The translations under genes were made by a program, and so were the position numbers. A stretch of 33,180 nt of DNA from Chloroflexota bacterium. Lineage in GTDB: Bacteria; Chloroflexota; Anaerolineae; Anaerolineales; UBA11858. The notes beneath the pieces are model-generated. The model was not told where the DNA came from. It saw only the letters and a program-made list of their open reading frames with translations, and did no database searches. Shown here piece by piece: positions 1 through 8,472 of the stretch. The stretch spans positions 1 to 33,180 of the forward strand of contig JAUWEC010000007.1 of NCBI GenBank assembly GCA_030608465.1, in the 5' to 3' direction. Each line of letters opens with the position of its first letter. The first letter of the stretch is position 1.

Positions 1-66
1 AAGGCCCACGGCAAGTATGTTTTTACATCCCGCTCATTACTGAATTCTTCGAGGTCTTTAGGCAAG

Positions 67-1485
67 ATGCAGAAAGAACATACGATCCCAGAATCGGAAG
101 GTGCAAACATCAGAGCTGCCATGCGTGATGATCCTGTTCAGATGTACCTGAACGACATCGGGACCATCGATCTACTGGATGTGCATCAGGAATTCTGGCT
201 TGGCGCCCGATTGTTATCAACCCGACGGATAGATCGTTTAAAGAGAGAACATCCGCTGATTGATATAAATAAGCCAAAAGATCGCGATATCTACTTGGCA
301 ATTTATGATGATTTACGAGTTATGCACCGCCGTATCAGAGAAGATGTGAAACGGCTTCGACTGGAATGTCCCGATTGGAATAAGATCATAGAGGAAGCCC
401 AGATGCTGCGGTCAACCTGGTACTTGGAACCGCCTTCCTACACCCGGAATTACCTGGATAATGGATTGTGGGGGGAAAATGAAGAATGGGGCACTGTTGC
501 CCGCAACGTTTTCCATTTTTATGTGTCCTTTTATTCTTTCCCTGAAGTAATTACAGAATGGCTTAAAACCTGGCTTCTGGAGAAGAAAAAATTACCTTCC
601 TTAAAGAAATTTAAAGACCAGCTGCCAGCAGATGATAAACTCCAGATCGAGATTGAAGACCTGTGGAGCCGTTATTACGAAGCTTACCAGGCACTGATCC
701 GCCGCAACCTCAAACTGGTTGTCAGTGTTGCCAAACATTATATCGGGCGGGGAAATTCTTTCCTGGACCTGATCCAGGAAGGTAACGTTGGGTTGCTTCG
801 GGCTGTCTCCAAGTTTGACCCTACCCGGGGATTTAAATTCAGCACTTATGCAACCTGGTGGATCCGCCAATCTGTCAGCCGCTCAATTGCAGACCAGGCG
901 CGGACTATTCGGATCCCGGTTCATGTGTTTGAAACGGTTACCCAGCTGCTCAGGATCCGACGGCGTTTAACGCAGGAATTGGAACATGAGCCCAGCTTAA
1001 AAGAAATTGCCCTGGAAACCGATTATTTATCTATCGAGGATAATAAGGCGATTAAAGAACATCTCCGAAGGCAAGATTCTCTTCCCCCGCAGTTACTCCG
1101 TAAATGGCGGGAAGCCACCAGTAAAGTCCACCGCTACTTAAGGGCTGCGGAAGACCCCATGTCATTAGATCGACCGGTTGGAGACGAGGATGATAATCAG
1201 CTGGAAGATTTTATCCACGATGAAGATGCCATGTCCCCGGTTGAAGCCACAGCACAGGAAATGATGCGGGAACACCTTGGGAAAGCTTTGGATAATCTTT
1301 CCGTTCGGGAGAGACAGGTTCTGGAACTCCGATTTGGCCTGATGGATGGAAAGGTCCACACCCTGGAGGAAGTGGGAGCTTATTTTGATGTTACCAGGGA
1401 GCGGATCCGCCAGATAGAAGCAACCGCACTCCGGAAACTGCGCAGTCCAAATGTGTCGTACAAACTGGAGGATTATGTTGAATGA
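67..1485 (+). CDS. RNA polymerase sigma-70 family factor (RpoD/SigA-like)
   Basis: Directs RNA polymerase to promoters. Region 1.2 is visible at residues 21-31 ([12 protein letters not shown]). Region 2 lies at about 206-276, with the core-binding [17 protein letters not shown] stretch and the -10 recognition [11 protein letters not shown]. Region 3 follows, and region 4 at about 413-465 carries the -35 helix-turn-helix ([18 protein letters not shown]). Two parts are longer than in E. coli-like factors: a roughly 170-residue non-conserved stretch between regions 1.2 and 2, and a charged helical insert of about 40 residues between regions 3 and 4, which I recall from Chloroflexota RpoD proteins. 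The frame stays open from base 1 and the ATG at 67 has no convincing ribosome binding site, so the true start may lie upstream of the window. It could be the primary factor or one of several paralogues; no region 1.1 is visible. Confidence 0.93.
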   Translation: MQKEHTIPESEGANIRAAMRDDPVQMYLNDIGTIDLLDVHQEFWLGARLLSTRRIDRLKREHPLIDINKPKDRDIYLAIYDDLRVMHRRIREDVKRLRLECPDWNKIIEEAQMLRSTWYLEPPSYTRNYLDNGLWGENEEWGTVARNVFHFYVSFYSFPEVITEWLKTWLLEKKKLPSLKKFKDQLPADDKLQIEIEDLWSRYYEAYQALIRRNLKLVVSVAKHYIGRGNSFLDLIQEGNVGLLRAVSKFDPTRGFKFSTYATWWIRQSVSRSIADQARTIRIPVHVFETVTQLLRIRRRLTQELEHEPSLKEIALETDYLSIEDNKAIKEHLRRQDSLPPQLLRKWREATSKVHRYLRAAEDPMSLDRPVGDEDDNQLEDFIHDEDAMSPVEATAQEMMREHLGKALDNLSVRERQVLELRFGLMDGKVHTLEEVGAYFDVTRERIRQIEATALRKLRSPNVSYKLEDYVE

Positions 1486-1530
1486 GTCTGGTTGGAGTAA
1501 AATTCCTGCCGGATTCCTTTGGGCTGAAAG

Positions 1531-1761
1531 ATGAAAAACAGATTGGGTAATTTTTCTCTACTGAGCGGTTTAGTTTGTCTTGTAATTTTCTTTTCCTCCT
1601 CCTCATTTGGTTCGGATTATGCATATTTCTTATTTGGGGGCATTTGTTTAACTGCTCTTGGTTTTCTATTAAAACGAAGACCCAGATCAAATAGGGAAAA
1701 GCGTGGTTGGTTTCGAAGAAGATCGCGTGAAAATTCAGAAGTGGATGAAGTGAATGATTGA
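1531..1761 (+). CDS. Small membrane protein, function unknown
   Basis: Seventy-six residues. Two hydrophobic segments, at about residues 8-27 and 30-47, are followed by a strongly basic Arg/Lys-rich stretch (49-66) and an acidic end. A two-helix membrane protein with a cytoplasmic basic tail fits. The stop overlaps the start of the alpha/beta hydrolase by 8 bases, so the two are probably translationally coupled; the sigma-factor gene ends 46 bases upstream. No family recognised. The overlap and composition make it a credible gene rather than a chance frame. Confidence 0.6.
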   Translation: MKNRLGNFSLLSGLVCLVIFFSSSSFGSDYAYFLFGGICLTALGFLLKRRPRSNREKRGWFRRRSRENSEVDEVND

Positions 1762-2626
1762 CCCCCTGATCCTCAGCAATAACGGTCCCCTGTTCCTGTT
1801 TGCTCATGCCAACGGATATCCCCCGGAAGCTTATCGAACGTTCCTTACCCCCTTTATAGATGATTTCCAGGTGATGGCGTTATCTCTGCGGCCCTTCTGG
1901 CCGGGGTCAGATCCTGATCGTCTGAAAGACTGGAAGGATTTCCGGGATGATTTTCTGGGCTTTCTGGATGAACTGGAATCCAATCAGAGTTTGTCTGGTC
2001 ACTCAAATATTGGATCTAGCCAGGTCCTCGCAGTGGGGCATTCTGTTGGAGCGATGACAATTTTAATGGCTGCTATCGAACGCCCGAAACTGTTCCGGGC
2101 GATCGTGTTGATTGAACCGGTATTGTTTCCTCTCTGGCAGGGCGCCATCATGCGGGCACTGGCGCCGTTCAACCTGCTGCGCAGGGTTCATCCGTTGATC
2201 CGCGGCACCCTTCGGCGAAAAGTGAACTTTCCGAGCCGTGAGGTTATGTTTACCAACTACCGTGGTAAACGTATCTTTAAGGGGTTATCTGATGATGTGC
2301 TGCGGGATTATGTTGCCGGTCTGGCGAATGATAATCCTGATGGAACGGTAGACCTGAAGTATAGTCCAGCCTGGGAAGCAAAAATCTATGAAACCAGTGG
2401 AATTCCAGACGCCTATGTATGGAGGAACTTGTCCAAAGTCTCCTGTCCGGTTCTGGTACTACGCGGCGGGGATTCCGAAATCTTAAAACCAAGAGTGGTC
2501 CAGTCGATGATGAAGAAGCTGCCGGAAGGACGGGCATATTCTCAACCGGAAGCAGGACACTTATTGCCATTAGAACTTCCAAATCGGACTGCGAGTTTGA
2601 TTGCAGACTATTTAAAGTCAATTTGA
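1754..2626 (+). CDS. Alpha/beta hydrolase
   Basis: A 290-residue single-domain serine hydrolase, apparently cytoplasmic (no signal peptide). The oxyanion-hole strand is HANGYP at 18-23, the nucleophile elbow GHSVG puts the catalytic serine at 97, the acid is Asp240 or Glu242 in LRGGDSEIL, and the catalytic His is 269 in EAGHLLPLE. A cap region lies at about 125-215. Family members cleave esters, amides or haloalkanes; the substrate cannot be read from sequence. Its start overlaps the preceding small membrane protein gene, and a weak GC hairpin follows before the convergent neighbour. Family call certain, substrate unknown. Confidence 0.9.
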   Translation: MIDPLILSNNGPLFLFAHANGYPPEAYRTFLTPFIDDFQVMALSLRPFWPGSDPDRLKDWKDFRDDFLGFLDELESNQSLSGHSNIGSSQVLAVGHSVGAMTILMAAIERPKLFRAIVLIEPVLFPLWQGAIMRALAPFNLLRRVHPLIRGTLRRKVNFPSREVMFTNYRGKRIFKGLSDDVLRDYVAGLANDNPDGTVDLKYSPAWEAKIYETSGIPDAYVWRNLSKVSCPVLVLRGGDSEILKPRVVQSMMKKLPEGRAYSQPEAGHLLPLELPNRTASLIADYLKSI

Positions 2627-2648
2627 AATATAAAAGCCAGCTTGAACA

Positions 2649-2666
2649 GGGGGAGAGAATGCTCCC
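2649..2666. terminator. Weak hairpin between convergent genes
   Basis: GGGAG at 2651-2655 and CTCCC at 2662-2666 enclose a six-base loop, with extra G residues on the left side. It sits between the ends of the hydrolase and the minus-strand MetH-activation-like gene. There is no long T-run, so termination activity is uncertain. Confidence 0.35.
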
Positions 2667-2685
2667 ATCTCCCGTAAACCATCCC

Positions 2686-3366
2686 TTATTGATATTTCGT
2701 TTTTAGAAGATTCTGATCGTACGCAGCCCGCCGATGAGAACAATTATCCCTAGGGCAGAGTTCACAGCTTGAAAAACCACTTTCGGAAACAAAACGAATA
2801 CCGGATACCGTCTGGTTTGGAATCATCAGCATACTGTCAAGCAGTTTGACGCCAATAGCTTGCTCTGGATTTCCCAGTAATTTAAATAAGGATGTCTGGG
2901 CAGAGATGGGCCAATCTTTCAACGAACCTGGGTTCATGGAGGCAGTTTTACCCAGCTGGTAGGTTTCTTTCAAATGGGAGAGCAGCGTCTCGTCGGCTGC
3001 CCGGAGCGCCATTTGACTGATCTCTTCCGCATAAAATTTTTCCAGGAGTTCATTCTTGGATTGGGTCCATTCGTATAGCTCTTTGCCGCTGGTTGATATA
3101 TAAGGAAACACCCGGTGAACATCACTCAGGTTTACGCGCATGACCCGGCTTTCCATGCGGATGACGCCCAGAAAAACACCAGTATCGTCTCTTTCATCGA
3201 TGCCAGTGATGGCATACATTGCCCGCGGACGGCTGATACTGCGGGCTTCTTCCACCAGTTCAAGGACCAGAACCTCATTATTACTGTCCTTTTTTACGTG
3301 CAGTTTCTTAAAAATTCTTTTTAAAGATGGATTAAATTCGATTTGATCCAGGATGATAATATCCAT
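2686..3366 (-). CDS. Stand-alone MetH activation-domain-like protein (corrinoid reactivation)
   Basis: 226 residues. The C-terminal half resembles the activation domain of vitamin B12-dependent methionine synthase: a MNPGS-LKDWP segment, a hydrophobic LFKLLG, then IGVKL-DSMLMIPNQTVSGIRF. In MetH this domain binds S-adenosylmethionine and helps re-methylate cob(II)alamin. A short tail motif CELCPRDNC (about 201-209, CxxCx4C) is absent from full-length MetH but is the type of cysteine motif seen in stand-alone anaerobe versions, so a metal or Fe-S site is possible. I chose the ATG at 3366 because AGAGGA lies 6-7 bases upstream; an earlier ATG at 3405 lacks this. No MetH or corrinoid protein gene is adjacent, so the partner is unknown. 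Confidence 0.75.
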   Translation of the reverse strand: MDIIILDQIEFNPSLKRIFKKLHVKKDSNNEVLVLELVEEARSISRPRAMYAITGIDERDDTGVFLGVIRMESRVMRVNLSDVHRVFPYISTSGKELYEWTQSKNELLEKFYAEEISQMALRAADETLLSHLKETYQLGKTASMNPGSLKDWPISAQTSLFKLLGNPEQAIGVKLLDSMLMIPNQTVSGIRFVSESGFSSCELCPRDNCSHRRAAYDQNLLKTKYQ

Positions 3367-3403
3367 GATGTTTCCTCTGTTCCTGTATGTTTGATAATTA
3401 CCC

Positions 3404-3518
3404 ATTGTAGCATGTTGGAAGAGGAAGATGACATATTCCAGCGCTGCTGGTTTGAGGGTCTTGTTTTACTTTCTTGGTGGGAGCTTAATAGAAGGTCCGA
3501 ATCTATCCATGCTACAAT
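3404..3518. promoter_or_regulatory. Divergent pair of extended -10 promoters forming an 11-bp inverted repeat
   Basis: ATTGTAGCATG at 3404-3414 and its exact reverse complement CATGCTACAAT at 3508-3518 face away from each other. Each contains TGCTACAAT, an extended -10 element (TG-N-TACAAT). The left copy points to the MetH-activation-like gene (5' leader about 31 bases) and the right copy to the lactate permease (about 30 bases). No -35 consensus stands out at 17 bases, as expected for extended -10 promoters. The shared flanks could also be a regulator site. Confidence 0.55.
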
Positions 3519-3553
3519 AGATAACAATTGCTGAGAACAATATTAATTGAACC

Positions 3554-5077
3554 ATGTTTATACTTGCAATTTTGCCCATACTTGTCATTCTGCTCCTGAT
3601 GGTCGGTTTCCGGTGGGGAGCATCTAGAGCCGGAGGAGCCGGTTATCTGACCGCTTTTCTGGTTGCCTGGATCTGGTTTGGAATCAATCCGGAAACCCTA
3701 TCCTATGCTCACGCCAAGGCAGTTTTTCTGATCCTCGATGTGCTTCTCATCATCTGGACTGCGTTTTTATTATTCCGGGTGGTCGACGAAGCGGGTGGTA
3801 TCCAAATCTTAAGTAAATCACTTCCTTACTTAACCGCTGATAAAGGAATGCAGGCCTTAATTATTGGCTGGATTTTTGCTTCCTTTTTACAGGGCGTGGG
3901 AGGGTTTGGTGTCCCGGTAGCAGTGATTGCCCCTATCCTGATTGGTTTGGGTTTTTCTCCTCTCAGCGCAGTGGTAATTCCATCCCTGGGCCACAGCTGG
4001 GCGGTTACATTTGGATCGCTGGGAGCATCCTTTAATGCCATGATGGCAGCCACAGGACTGGATTGGCAAGTTCTGGCTTCCCCTGCTGCAATTTTTCTGG
4101 GTATTGCCGGGATCTGTGTTGGGTTTGCTGCGGCTTTTGCAGCCGGGGGTTGGAAAACTATCCGGCGTTTAGCGCTGCCGATCTTAATCATAGGGGTGGT
4201 CATGTCGACTGCGCAATACCTGACAGTCACTCTGGGATTATGGAATATTGGCGGATTGATAGGTGGTACGGCAGGGCTGCTGATTGGTATCCCTCTCGCC
4301 TGGGTTTACAAAGGAAAGACAAAATCCTCGGAAAAATTGGACTGGAAACCACTGCTGATTTCTCTGTCTGGATATGGGGTCCTGGTGGTCCTCACTCTTG
4401 TTATCCAGCTGGTTCTTCCGCTGAACGGTTTCCTGAGTCAGGTGCAGTTTGGTTTTGATTTTCCGGCTACGAGAACTCTGGCAGGGTACATAGTGCCGGC
4501 TGGTCCTGGTAGGCAGATAACTATTTTCCGTCATGCCGGTATGATTCTACTGGTTTCTTCAGCTGCCGCTTACTTGTTTTTTAAAAGCGCCGGATGGTAC
4601 AAAAATGGTGCGCTCTCCAGGATCCTGGCCACTACAGGGAAACGTGTAATCTCTTCCAGTGTGGGCATCACTTCCATTGTGATGATGGCGGTAATCATGC
4701 AGCATGCGGGCATGACCGATACTCTGGCCCGTGGTTTTTCCACCTCACTTGGCTGGTTTTACCCAGCCTTATCCCCCTGGATCGGCGCTCTGGGGGCGGT
4801 GATGACGGGCAGCAACGCCAATTCAAATCTGGTTTTTTCTGCCCTGCAGCTGCGGACAGCTGAACTGTTGGGTCTGCCTGCTGCGATTATCCTGGCTGCC
4901 CAGACCACTGGCGGCGCGCTGGGATCTGTCGTTGCGCCAACAAAGATAATAGTGGGCGCAAGCACTGCAGGGCTGGAGGGTCGGGAAGGGGATATATTAA
5001 GAAAACTGCTGCCAGCAATTTGTGTGCTGCTCTTGATAGTCAGCATCATGACCATGATTGGGATAATACTCTTATGA
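3554..5077 (+). CDS. L-lactate permease family transporter (LctP/LldP)
   Basis: A 507-residue inner-membrane protein with about 12-14 hydrophobic segments, close to the normal length for LctP. Diagnostic stretches are FLQGVGGFGVPVAV (about 111-124), LGHSWAVTFGSLGASF (about 144-159), MTGSNANSNLVFSALQ and QTTGGALGSVVAPTKI near the C terminus. These are typical of lactate/glycolate:proton symporters. It is likely to import or export lactate; no lactate dehydrogenase lies nearby, so the link to fermentation or oxidation is inferred. The start is the first ATG, 36 bases after the promoter -10; the ribosome binding site is weak. It ends in an ATGA overlap with the next small gene. Confidence 0.92.
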   Translation: MFILAILPILVILLLMVGFRWGASRAGGAGYLTAFLVAWIWFGINPETLSYAHAKAVFLILDVLLIIWTAFLLFRVVDEAGGIQILSKSLPYLTADKGMQALIIGWIFASFLQGVGGFGVPVAVIAPILIGLGFSPLSAVVIPSLGHSWAVTFGSLGASFNAMMAATGLDWQVLASPAAIFLGIAGICVGFAAAFAAGGWKTIRRLALPILIIGVVMSTAQYLTVTLGLWNIGGLIGGTAGLLIGIPLAWVYKGKTKSSEKLDWKPLLISLSGYGVLVVLTLVIQLVLPLNGFLSQVQFGFDFPATRTLAGYIVPAGPGRQITIFRHAGMILLVSSAAAYLFFKSAGWYKNGALSRILATTGKRVISSSVGITSIVMMAVIMQHAGMTDTLARGFSTSLGWFYPALSPWIGALGAVMTGSNANSNLVFSALQLRTAELLGLPAAIILAAQTTGGALGSVVAPTKIIVGASTAGLEGREGDILRKLLPAICVLLLIVSIMTMIGIILL

Positions 5078-5253
5078 AAAAGCTATTTCCCTGGGTAAGG
5101 GCAAATCCAAATATCTTCTATCTGGCATTGTTTATTTTGATGATCGTTCCGGGTTTGATCTTGTTTTTTGCTGTTGAAAATGACAGCGGCTTCTGGATAT
5201 ATATTTGTTTGAGCACAGTGGTAATAGCAAACGTGGTCGCGGTTACTCAATAA
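5074..5253 (+). CDS. Small membrane protein coupled to the lactate permease
   Basis: Fifty-nine residues starting at an ATG that shares ATGA with the permease stop codon, a classic translational-coupling arrangement. It begins with a short basic segment (MKKLFPWVRANPN) followed by two hydrophobic helices at about 14-33 and 41-58. It may be an accessory subunit or stabiliser of the permease, but I recognise no family. The overlap argues strongly that it is translated. Confidence 0.6.
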   Translation: MKKLFPWVRANPNIFYLALFILMIVPGLILFFAVENDSGFWIYICLSTVVIANVVAVTQ

Positions 5254-5321
5254 AACTTCAAAGCAGACAATTGGGGGTTTGAAAGTCTTTTATTCTGAGT
5301 CCTCTAGTGTGGATTGAAATC

Positions 5322-5340
5322 ACCCTGTTTGAAGGGTTTT
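5322..5340 (+). terminator. Possible terminator of the permease operon
   Basis: ACCCT (5322-5326) and AGGGT (5333-5337) enclose a six-base loop and are followed by TTT. The stem is short, so this is tentative. The wider gap 5254-5658 otherwise holds only a doubtful membrane-protein fragment and AT-rich sequence. Confidence 0.35.
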
Positions 5341-5353
5341 GTATTCCTGCCCG

Positions 5354-5545
5354 ATGTATTCAATCAGCATTTTTTATCTGCCCAGGCCGGGTTTCCCAAG
5401 TTTAGATATTGATCTGAATTCATTTGTTAAATTTATATCTTCAATATCTGGTCGGATCACTCGGATTGTTGCAGGTATTGCCTTGATTGTCTGGGGTATT
5501 CTAGGCTTGACCGGAACGGCTGGAATCATAACCCATGACTCATAA
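5354..5545 (+). pseudogene. Possible fragment of a DUF2892-like small membrane protein
   Basis: The frame encodes about 63 residues. Its last third (RITRIVAGIALIVWGILG) resembles the first helix of small YgaP/DUF2892-type membrane proteins, but the second helix and the usual cysteine-containing end are missing. There is no ribosome binding site and the N-terminal part looks non-descript. A truncated remnant is as likely as a functional gene. Confidence 0.3.
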
Positions 5546-5658
5546 ATCAATGAATATCAAATTAAACTAATCCAAAACTGATATTATTGAGATTTTAATT
5601 TACGAAATAATTTTAGATCTCAGGTCATCATTGATATAGAAACCAAATTTGGCGCATT

Positions 5659-6111
5659 ATGGAAAATCATCAAAAAAACTATATTAAATCATTTCTCTTT
5701 GTTGCAGTTCAATTCATTGGTCTTGGATTAATTGCAGGCACTGGACCGATTATCCCAACTAACAAATATCTTCTAACAGTTGAATTGATAGGACTGGGGT
5801 TGGGAATTTGGGCAGTTGCCACAATGCGTATCGGAAATTTTAATATAATACCTGATCTATTTGCCTGGAGCAAACTCGTAACGTCAGGACCTTACCGAAT
5901 AATCCGACACCCAATGTATTTGGCTCTATTATTGACCACAATTCCACTGATTATAAATAGCTTTAGCACTTTCCGCCTTTTCCTCTGGATAATATTACTT
6001 GTAGATTTAATCCTGAAAATTAACTATGAGGAAAATTTACTGGTTGCGGAATTGGATGGGTATGAAAGTTATGTTAATTTTTCTTACCGATTAATTCCAT
6101 TTTTCTATTAA
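5659..6111 (+). CDS. Isoprenylcysteine carboxyl methyltransferase-like membrane methyltransferase
   Basis: 150 residues with about four hydrophobic segments. The family signature is clear: GPYRIIRHPMYLALLL at about 77-92, followed near the C terminus by EENLLVAEL and GYESYVNFSYRLIPF. In ICMT/PEMT-like proteins these elements bind S-adenosylmethionine and the lipid-side substrate. The bacterial substrate is usually unknown. The gene and its flanks are much more AT-rich than the surrounding genes and no ribosome binding site is visible, which hints at horizontal acquisition. It appears to stand alone. Confidence 0.82.
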   Translation: MENHQKNYIKSFLFVAVQFIGLGLIAGTGPIIPTNKYLLTVELIGLGLGIWAVATMRIGNFNIIPDLFAWSKLVTSGPYRIIRHPMYLALLLTTIPLIINSFSTFRLFLWIILLVDLILKINYEENLLVAELDGYESYVNFSYRLIPFFY

Positions 6112-6346
6112 TCTGAATCCTCAAACAACTCAAATTCACAATTCAATTAAATATTCCTTCAGCTCCCCGGGTGCAGCCCGACTAAGTATTAATAAGTAGA
6201 TCCCTTTATTCCTAATGAGGGAGCTTAATAATATCCTGATAGGATTTGAGAGCTGAGATGGACATAATTATTGTTGTAGGCTTAATATTGATTTTCCCGC
6301 CGGATCCAGCAGAGTATCAGGTGGGGGGAAGGATAAAAAAATTATT

Positions 6347-7504
6347 ATGCAGGAAGTAGCGATTATTGGAATTGGACAGGTACCAGTAGCTGAACACTGG
6401 GATAAACGGCTGGTTGAATTGGCCGGAGATGCGGTGTTTGCTGCCTTGGCGGACGCTGAATTAAGCCAGGTTGACGCGCTTTACGTCGGCAATATGATGG
6501 CGGGGCAGCTTGATAAACAGAGTCATTTGGGAGCCCTGGTATCAGATTGGGTGGGTATGCGGGGCATCGAGGCGATGACTGTCGAGGCAGCCTGTGGATC
6601 TGGCGCCTTGGCTTTAAGAACTGCCTTGATGGCAGTCGCATCAGGTATCGTGACCAGCGCGCTGGCAGTCGGGGTTGAAAAAATGACCGATACCTCTCCC
6701 GGAGAGACCACCGCTGCACTGGCAACTGCAGCGAGCGCAGATTGGGAAGGGATACATGGAGTAACGTTTGTGGGATTGAATGCACTCATTATGCGCCGTT
6801 ATATGTACGAATATGGCTGGCAGCATGAAGATTTTGCCCCGTTTTCAATTAATGCCCATGCCAATGGCGTGAATAATCCCAATGCACGTTTCCAGGCACC
6901 AATCACAGCAGAAATTTATAAGAGAGCCACCATGATCGCGGATCCGATCAATTTAATGGACGCCTCACCTATTGGTGACGGCGCTGCTGCAGCTGTGGTT
7001 GTTCCCGCCGATTTGGTAAAGGGTCGTAAGGGAAAACAGGTTATAAAAATTGCTGGATCTGCTGTTGCTACGGACAGCCTGGCGGTCCATGATCGGCAAG
7101 ACCCCCTGTGGTTGACCGCAGCTGAAAAATCAGCGAAAGAAGCTTATCTCCAGGCAGGTATCAAACCGGAAGAGATTGATTTCTTTGAAGTCCATGATGC
7201 TTTTACGATCATGTCCGCCTTATCCTTGGAAGCATGTGGATTTGCCGAAAGGGGACAGGGTCCCCGCCTGGCTCTGGAAGGAGAGATTTTTACCCAGGGA
7301 AAGATCCCGGTTACAACCATGGGAGGATTAAAAGCCAGGGGGCATCCCGTAGGCGCGACAGGCATGTATCAAATTGTTGAAACTGTTCTACAATTACGCG
7401 GCGAGGCAGGTCCAGCCCAAATTGATGGAGCAAAGATCGGCATGGCGCAAAATATCGGCGGCAGCGGTGCGACTGTCATCACGCACATCTTAAAAGCCGA
7501 TTGA
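6347..7504 (+). CDS. Thiolase family protein (acetyl-CoA acetyltransferase, archaeal/SCP2-like type)
   Basis: 385 residues, full length. It would condense or cleave acyl-CoAs in the cytoplasm. The nucleophilic Cys83 lies in EAACGSGALA; His283 is in EVHDAF, and His333 in GGLKARGHPVGATG. The usual second catalytic cysteine is not seen: the CxG position is replaced by QNIGG (about 368-372) and the SCP2-type HDCF cysteine is Ala285. That pattern occurs in the archaeal-type acetoacetyl-CoA thiolases, which normally pair with a DUF35 zinc protein and HMG-CoA synthase; neither is present here. A GGGGGAAGG stretch about 14 bases upstream is a rather distant ribosome binding site. The 235-base gap before it holds no clear gene. 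Confidence 0.88.
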   Translation: MQEVAIIGIGQVPVAEHWDKRLVELAGDAVFAALADAELSQVDALYVGNMMAGQLDKQSHLGALVSDWVGMRGIEAMTVEAACGSGALALRTALMAVASGIVTSALAVGVEKMTDTSPGETTAALATAASADWEGIHGVTFVGLNALIMRRYMYEYGWQHEDFAPFSINAHANGVNNPNARFQAPITAEIYKRATMIADPINLMDASPIGDGAAAAVVVPADLVKGRKGKQVIKIAGSAVATDSLAVHDRQDPLWLTAAEKSAKEAYLQAGIKPEEIDFFEVHDAFTIMSALSLEACGFAERGQGPRLALEGEIFTQGKIPVTTMGGLKARGHPVGATGMYQIVETVLQLRGEAGPAQIDGAKIGMAQNIGGSGATVITHILKAD

Positions 7505-7561
7505 AGTACAACCTGGCAATTTATTAATATGGTTCTAATCTGAAGCTAGAGACCGGACCCG

Positions 7562-8053
7562 ATGGTTTATTCGTTATCTCCCATTTCCCCAAATTTTGCC
7601 CAGCAAATATCAACCTGGACATATGATTCACCCTATGATTTATATGATTTTTCCGGGAACCATTTACCGGGATTATTAAAACCGGAATACCGCTATCACG
7701 TTGTACTGGATGAGAACAATGAATTGGTAGGATATTGCTGTTTCGGAGAAGATGCCCGGGTTCCGGAAGGAGACTACCTTAAGGGAGAACCGCAAGTTCT
7801 GGACTTGGGGATAGGTTTACGTCCGGATCTTACTGGACAGGGATTTGGACAGGATTTTGTACGGGCGATATTGGCTTTTGCTTCCCAAACTTACCACCCC
7901 GATAGTTTCAGAGTGACCGTGGCGGCGTTTAATCAGAGATCCTTAAAAACCTTCAAGGCTTTAGGATTTATGGAAACACATACCTTTACACGGGACCTGG
8001 TCGAAATAGGTTTCATCCAGCTGGAACGGCCAACCCCAGAGGAGATTTCCTGA
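7562..8053 (+). CDS. GNAT family N-acetyltransferase
   Basis: 163 residues. Motif A, which binds acetyl-CoA pyrophosphate, is seen at about 83-100 as GIGLRPDLTGQGFGQDFV. The downstream VTVAAFNQRSLKTFKALGF segment is motif B. It is a single-domain acetyltransferase; the acceptor (amine, peptide or aminoglycoside) cannot be inferred. No good ribosome binding site precedes the ATG. It lies between the thiolase and the pterin dehydratase on the same strand and may share transcription with the latter, 30 bases downstream. Confidence 0.85.
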   Translation: MVYSLSPISPNFAQQISTWTYDSPYDLYDFSGNHLPGLLKPEYRYHVVLDENNELVGYCCFGEDARVPEGDYLKGEPQVLDLGIGLRPDLTGQGFGQDFVRAILAFASQTYHPDSFRVTVAAFNQRSLKTFKALGFMETHTFTRDLVEIGFIQLERPTPEEIS

Positions 8054-8083
8054 CGATCGCAGGCAATCGAAGGAGTTTTTAGC

Positions 8084-8455
8084 ATGGATAGCCCAAATAA
8101 GGATGGATTGGCTTCAAAGACTTGTATCCCCTGCCGGGGGGATGAAAAACCGTTGACTCAGGAGCAGATTAATGAGTATCTGGCTACCCTGCCCTGTTGG
8201 GGAATCGTTGAAAGGGAAGGAATTCCGAGATTAGAAAGACAATTTAGATTTCCAAACTTTCAACAGGCGCTCGTGTTTACCAATATGGTTGGGGAGATGT
8301 CCGAGGAAGTGGACCATCATCCTGCAATTCTCCTCACCTGGGGAATGGCGGCAGTCAGCTGGTGGACCCATGTGATCAATGGGCTGCACGAAAATGATTT
8401 CATCATGGCAGCCAGAGCAGACGAAAAATATCAAACGTTATCCGAAGACGAATAA
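8084..8455 (+). CDS. phhB: 4a-hydroxytetrahydrobiopterin dehydratase (pterin-4-alpha-carbinolamine dehydratase)
   Basis: 123 residues. It dehydrates 4a-hydroxy-tetrahydropterin so the cofactor can be recycled after aromatic hydroxylation. The catalytic core is present: EEVDHHP at 74-80 (His78, His79), then WGMAAVSWWTHVINGLHENDFIMA with His96. A short N-terminal CIPCRGDEKPLT segment (14-25) is frequent in bacterial homologues. AAGGAG sits 9 bases before the ATG. No phenylalanine hydroxylase is nearby, so it could instead serve molybdopterin or another pterin pathway. The cupin gene follows after 17 bases. Confidence 0.9.
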   Translation: MDSPNKDGLASKTCIPCRGDEKPLTQEQINEYLATLPCWGIVEREGIPRLERQFRFPNFQQALVFTNMVGEMSEEVDHHPAILLTWGMAAVSWWTHVINGLHENDFIMAARADEKYQTLSEDE

Positions 8456-8472
8456 ACCTTAAGGAAGACCCC

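Noticed and set aside
1-66. Extension of the sigma factor to the left edge
   Set aside because: The frame is open but only 22 codons long, so it does not prove coding; kept as a note rather than a feature.
1391-1807. 138-codon minus-strand frame across three plus-strand genes
   Set aside because: It crosses the sigma-factor end and two coupled genes and has no domain.
3826-4534. Long frames opposite and alongside the lactate permease
   Set aside because: They are shadows of a strongly supported membrane protein with clear family motifs.
5307-5321. GTGTGGATTGAAAT, which looks like the end of some CRISPR repeats
   Set aside because: Only one copy is present and no spacing pattern or cas gene is seen.
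6258-6359. Short 33-codon hydrophobic frame overlapping the thiolase start
   Set aside because: No ribosome binding site and it ends inside the thiolase gene; likely chance.
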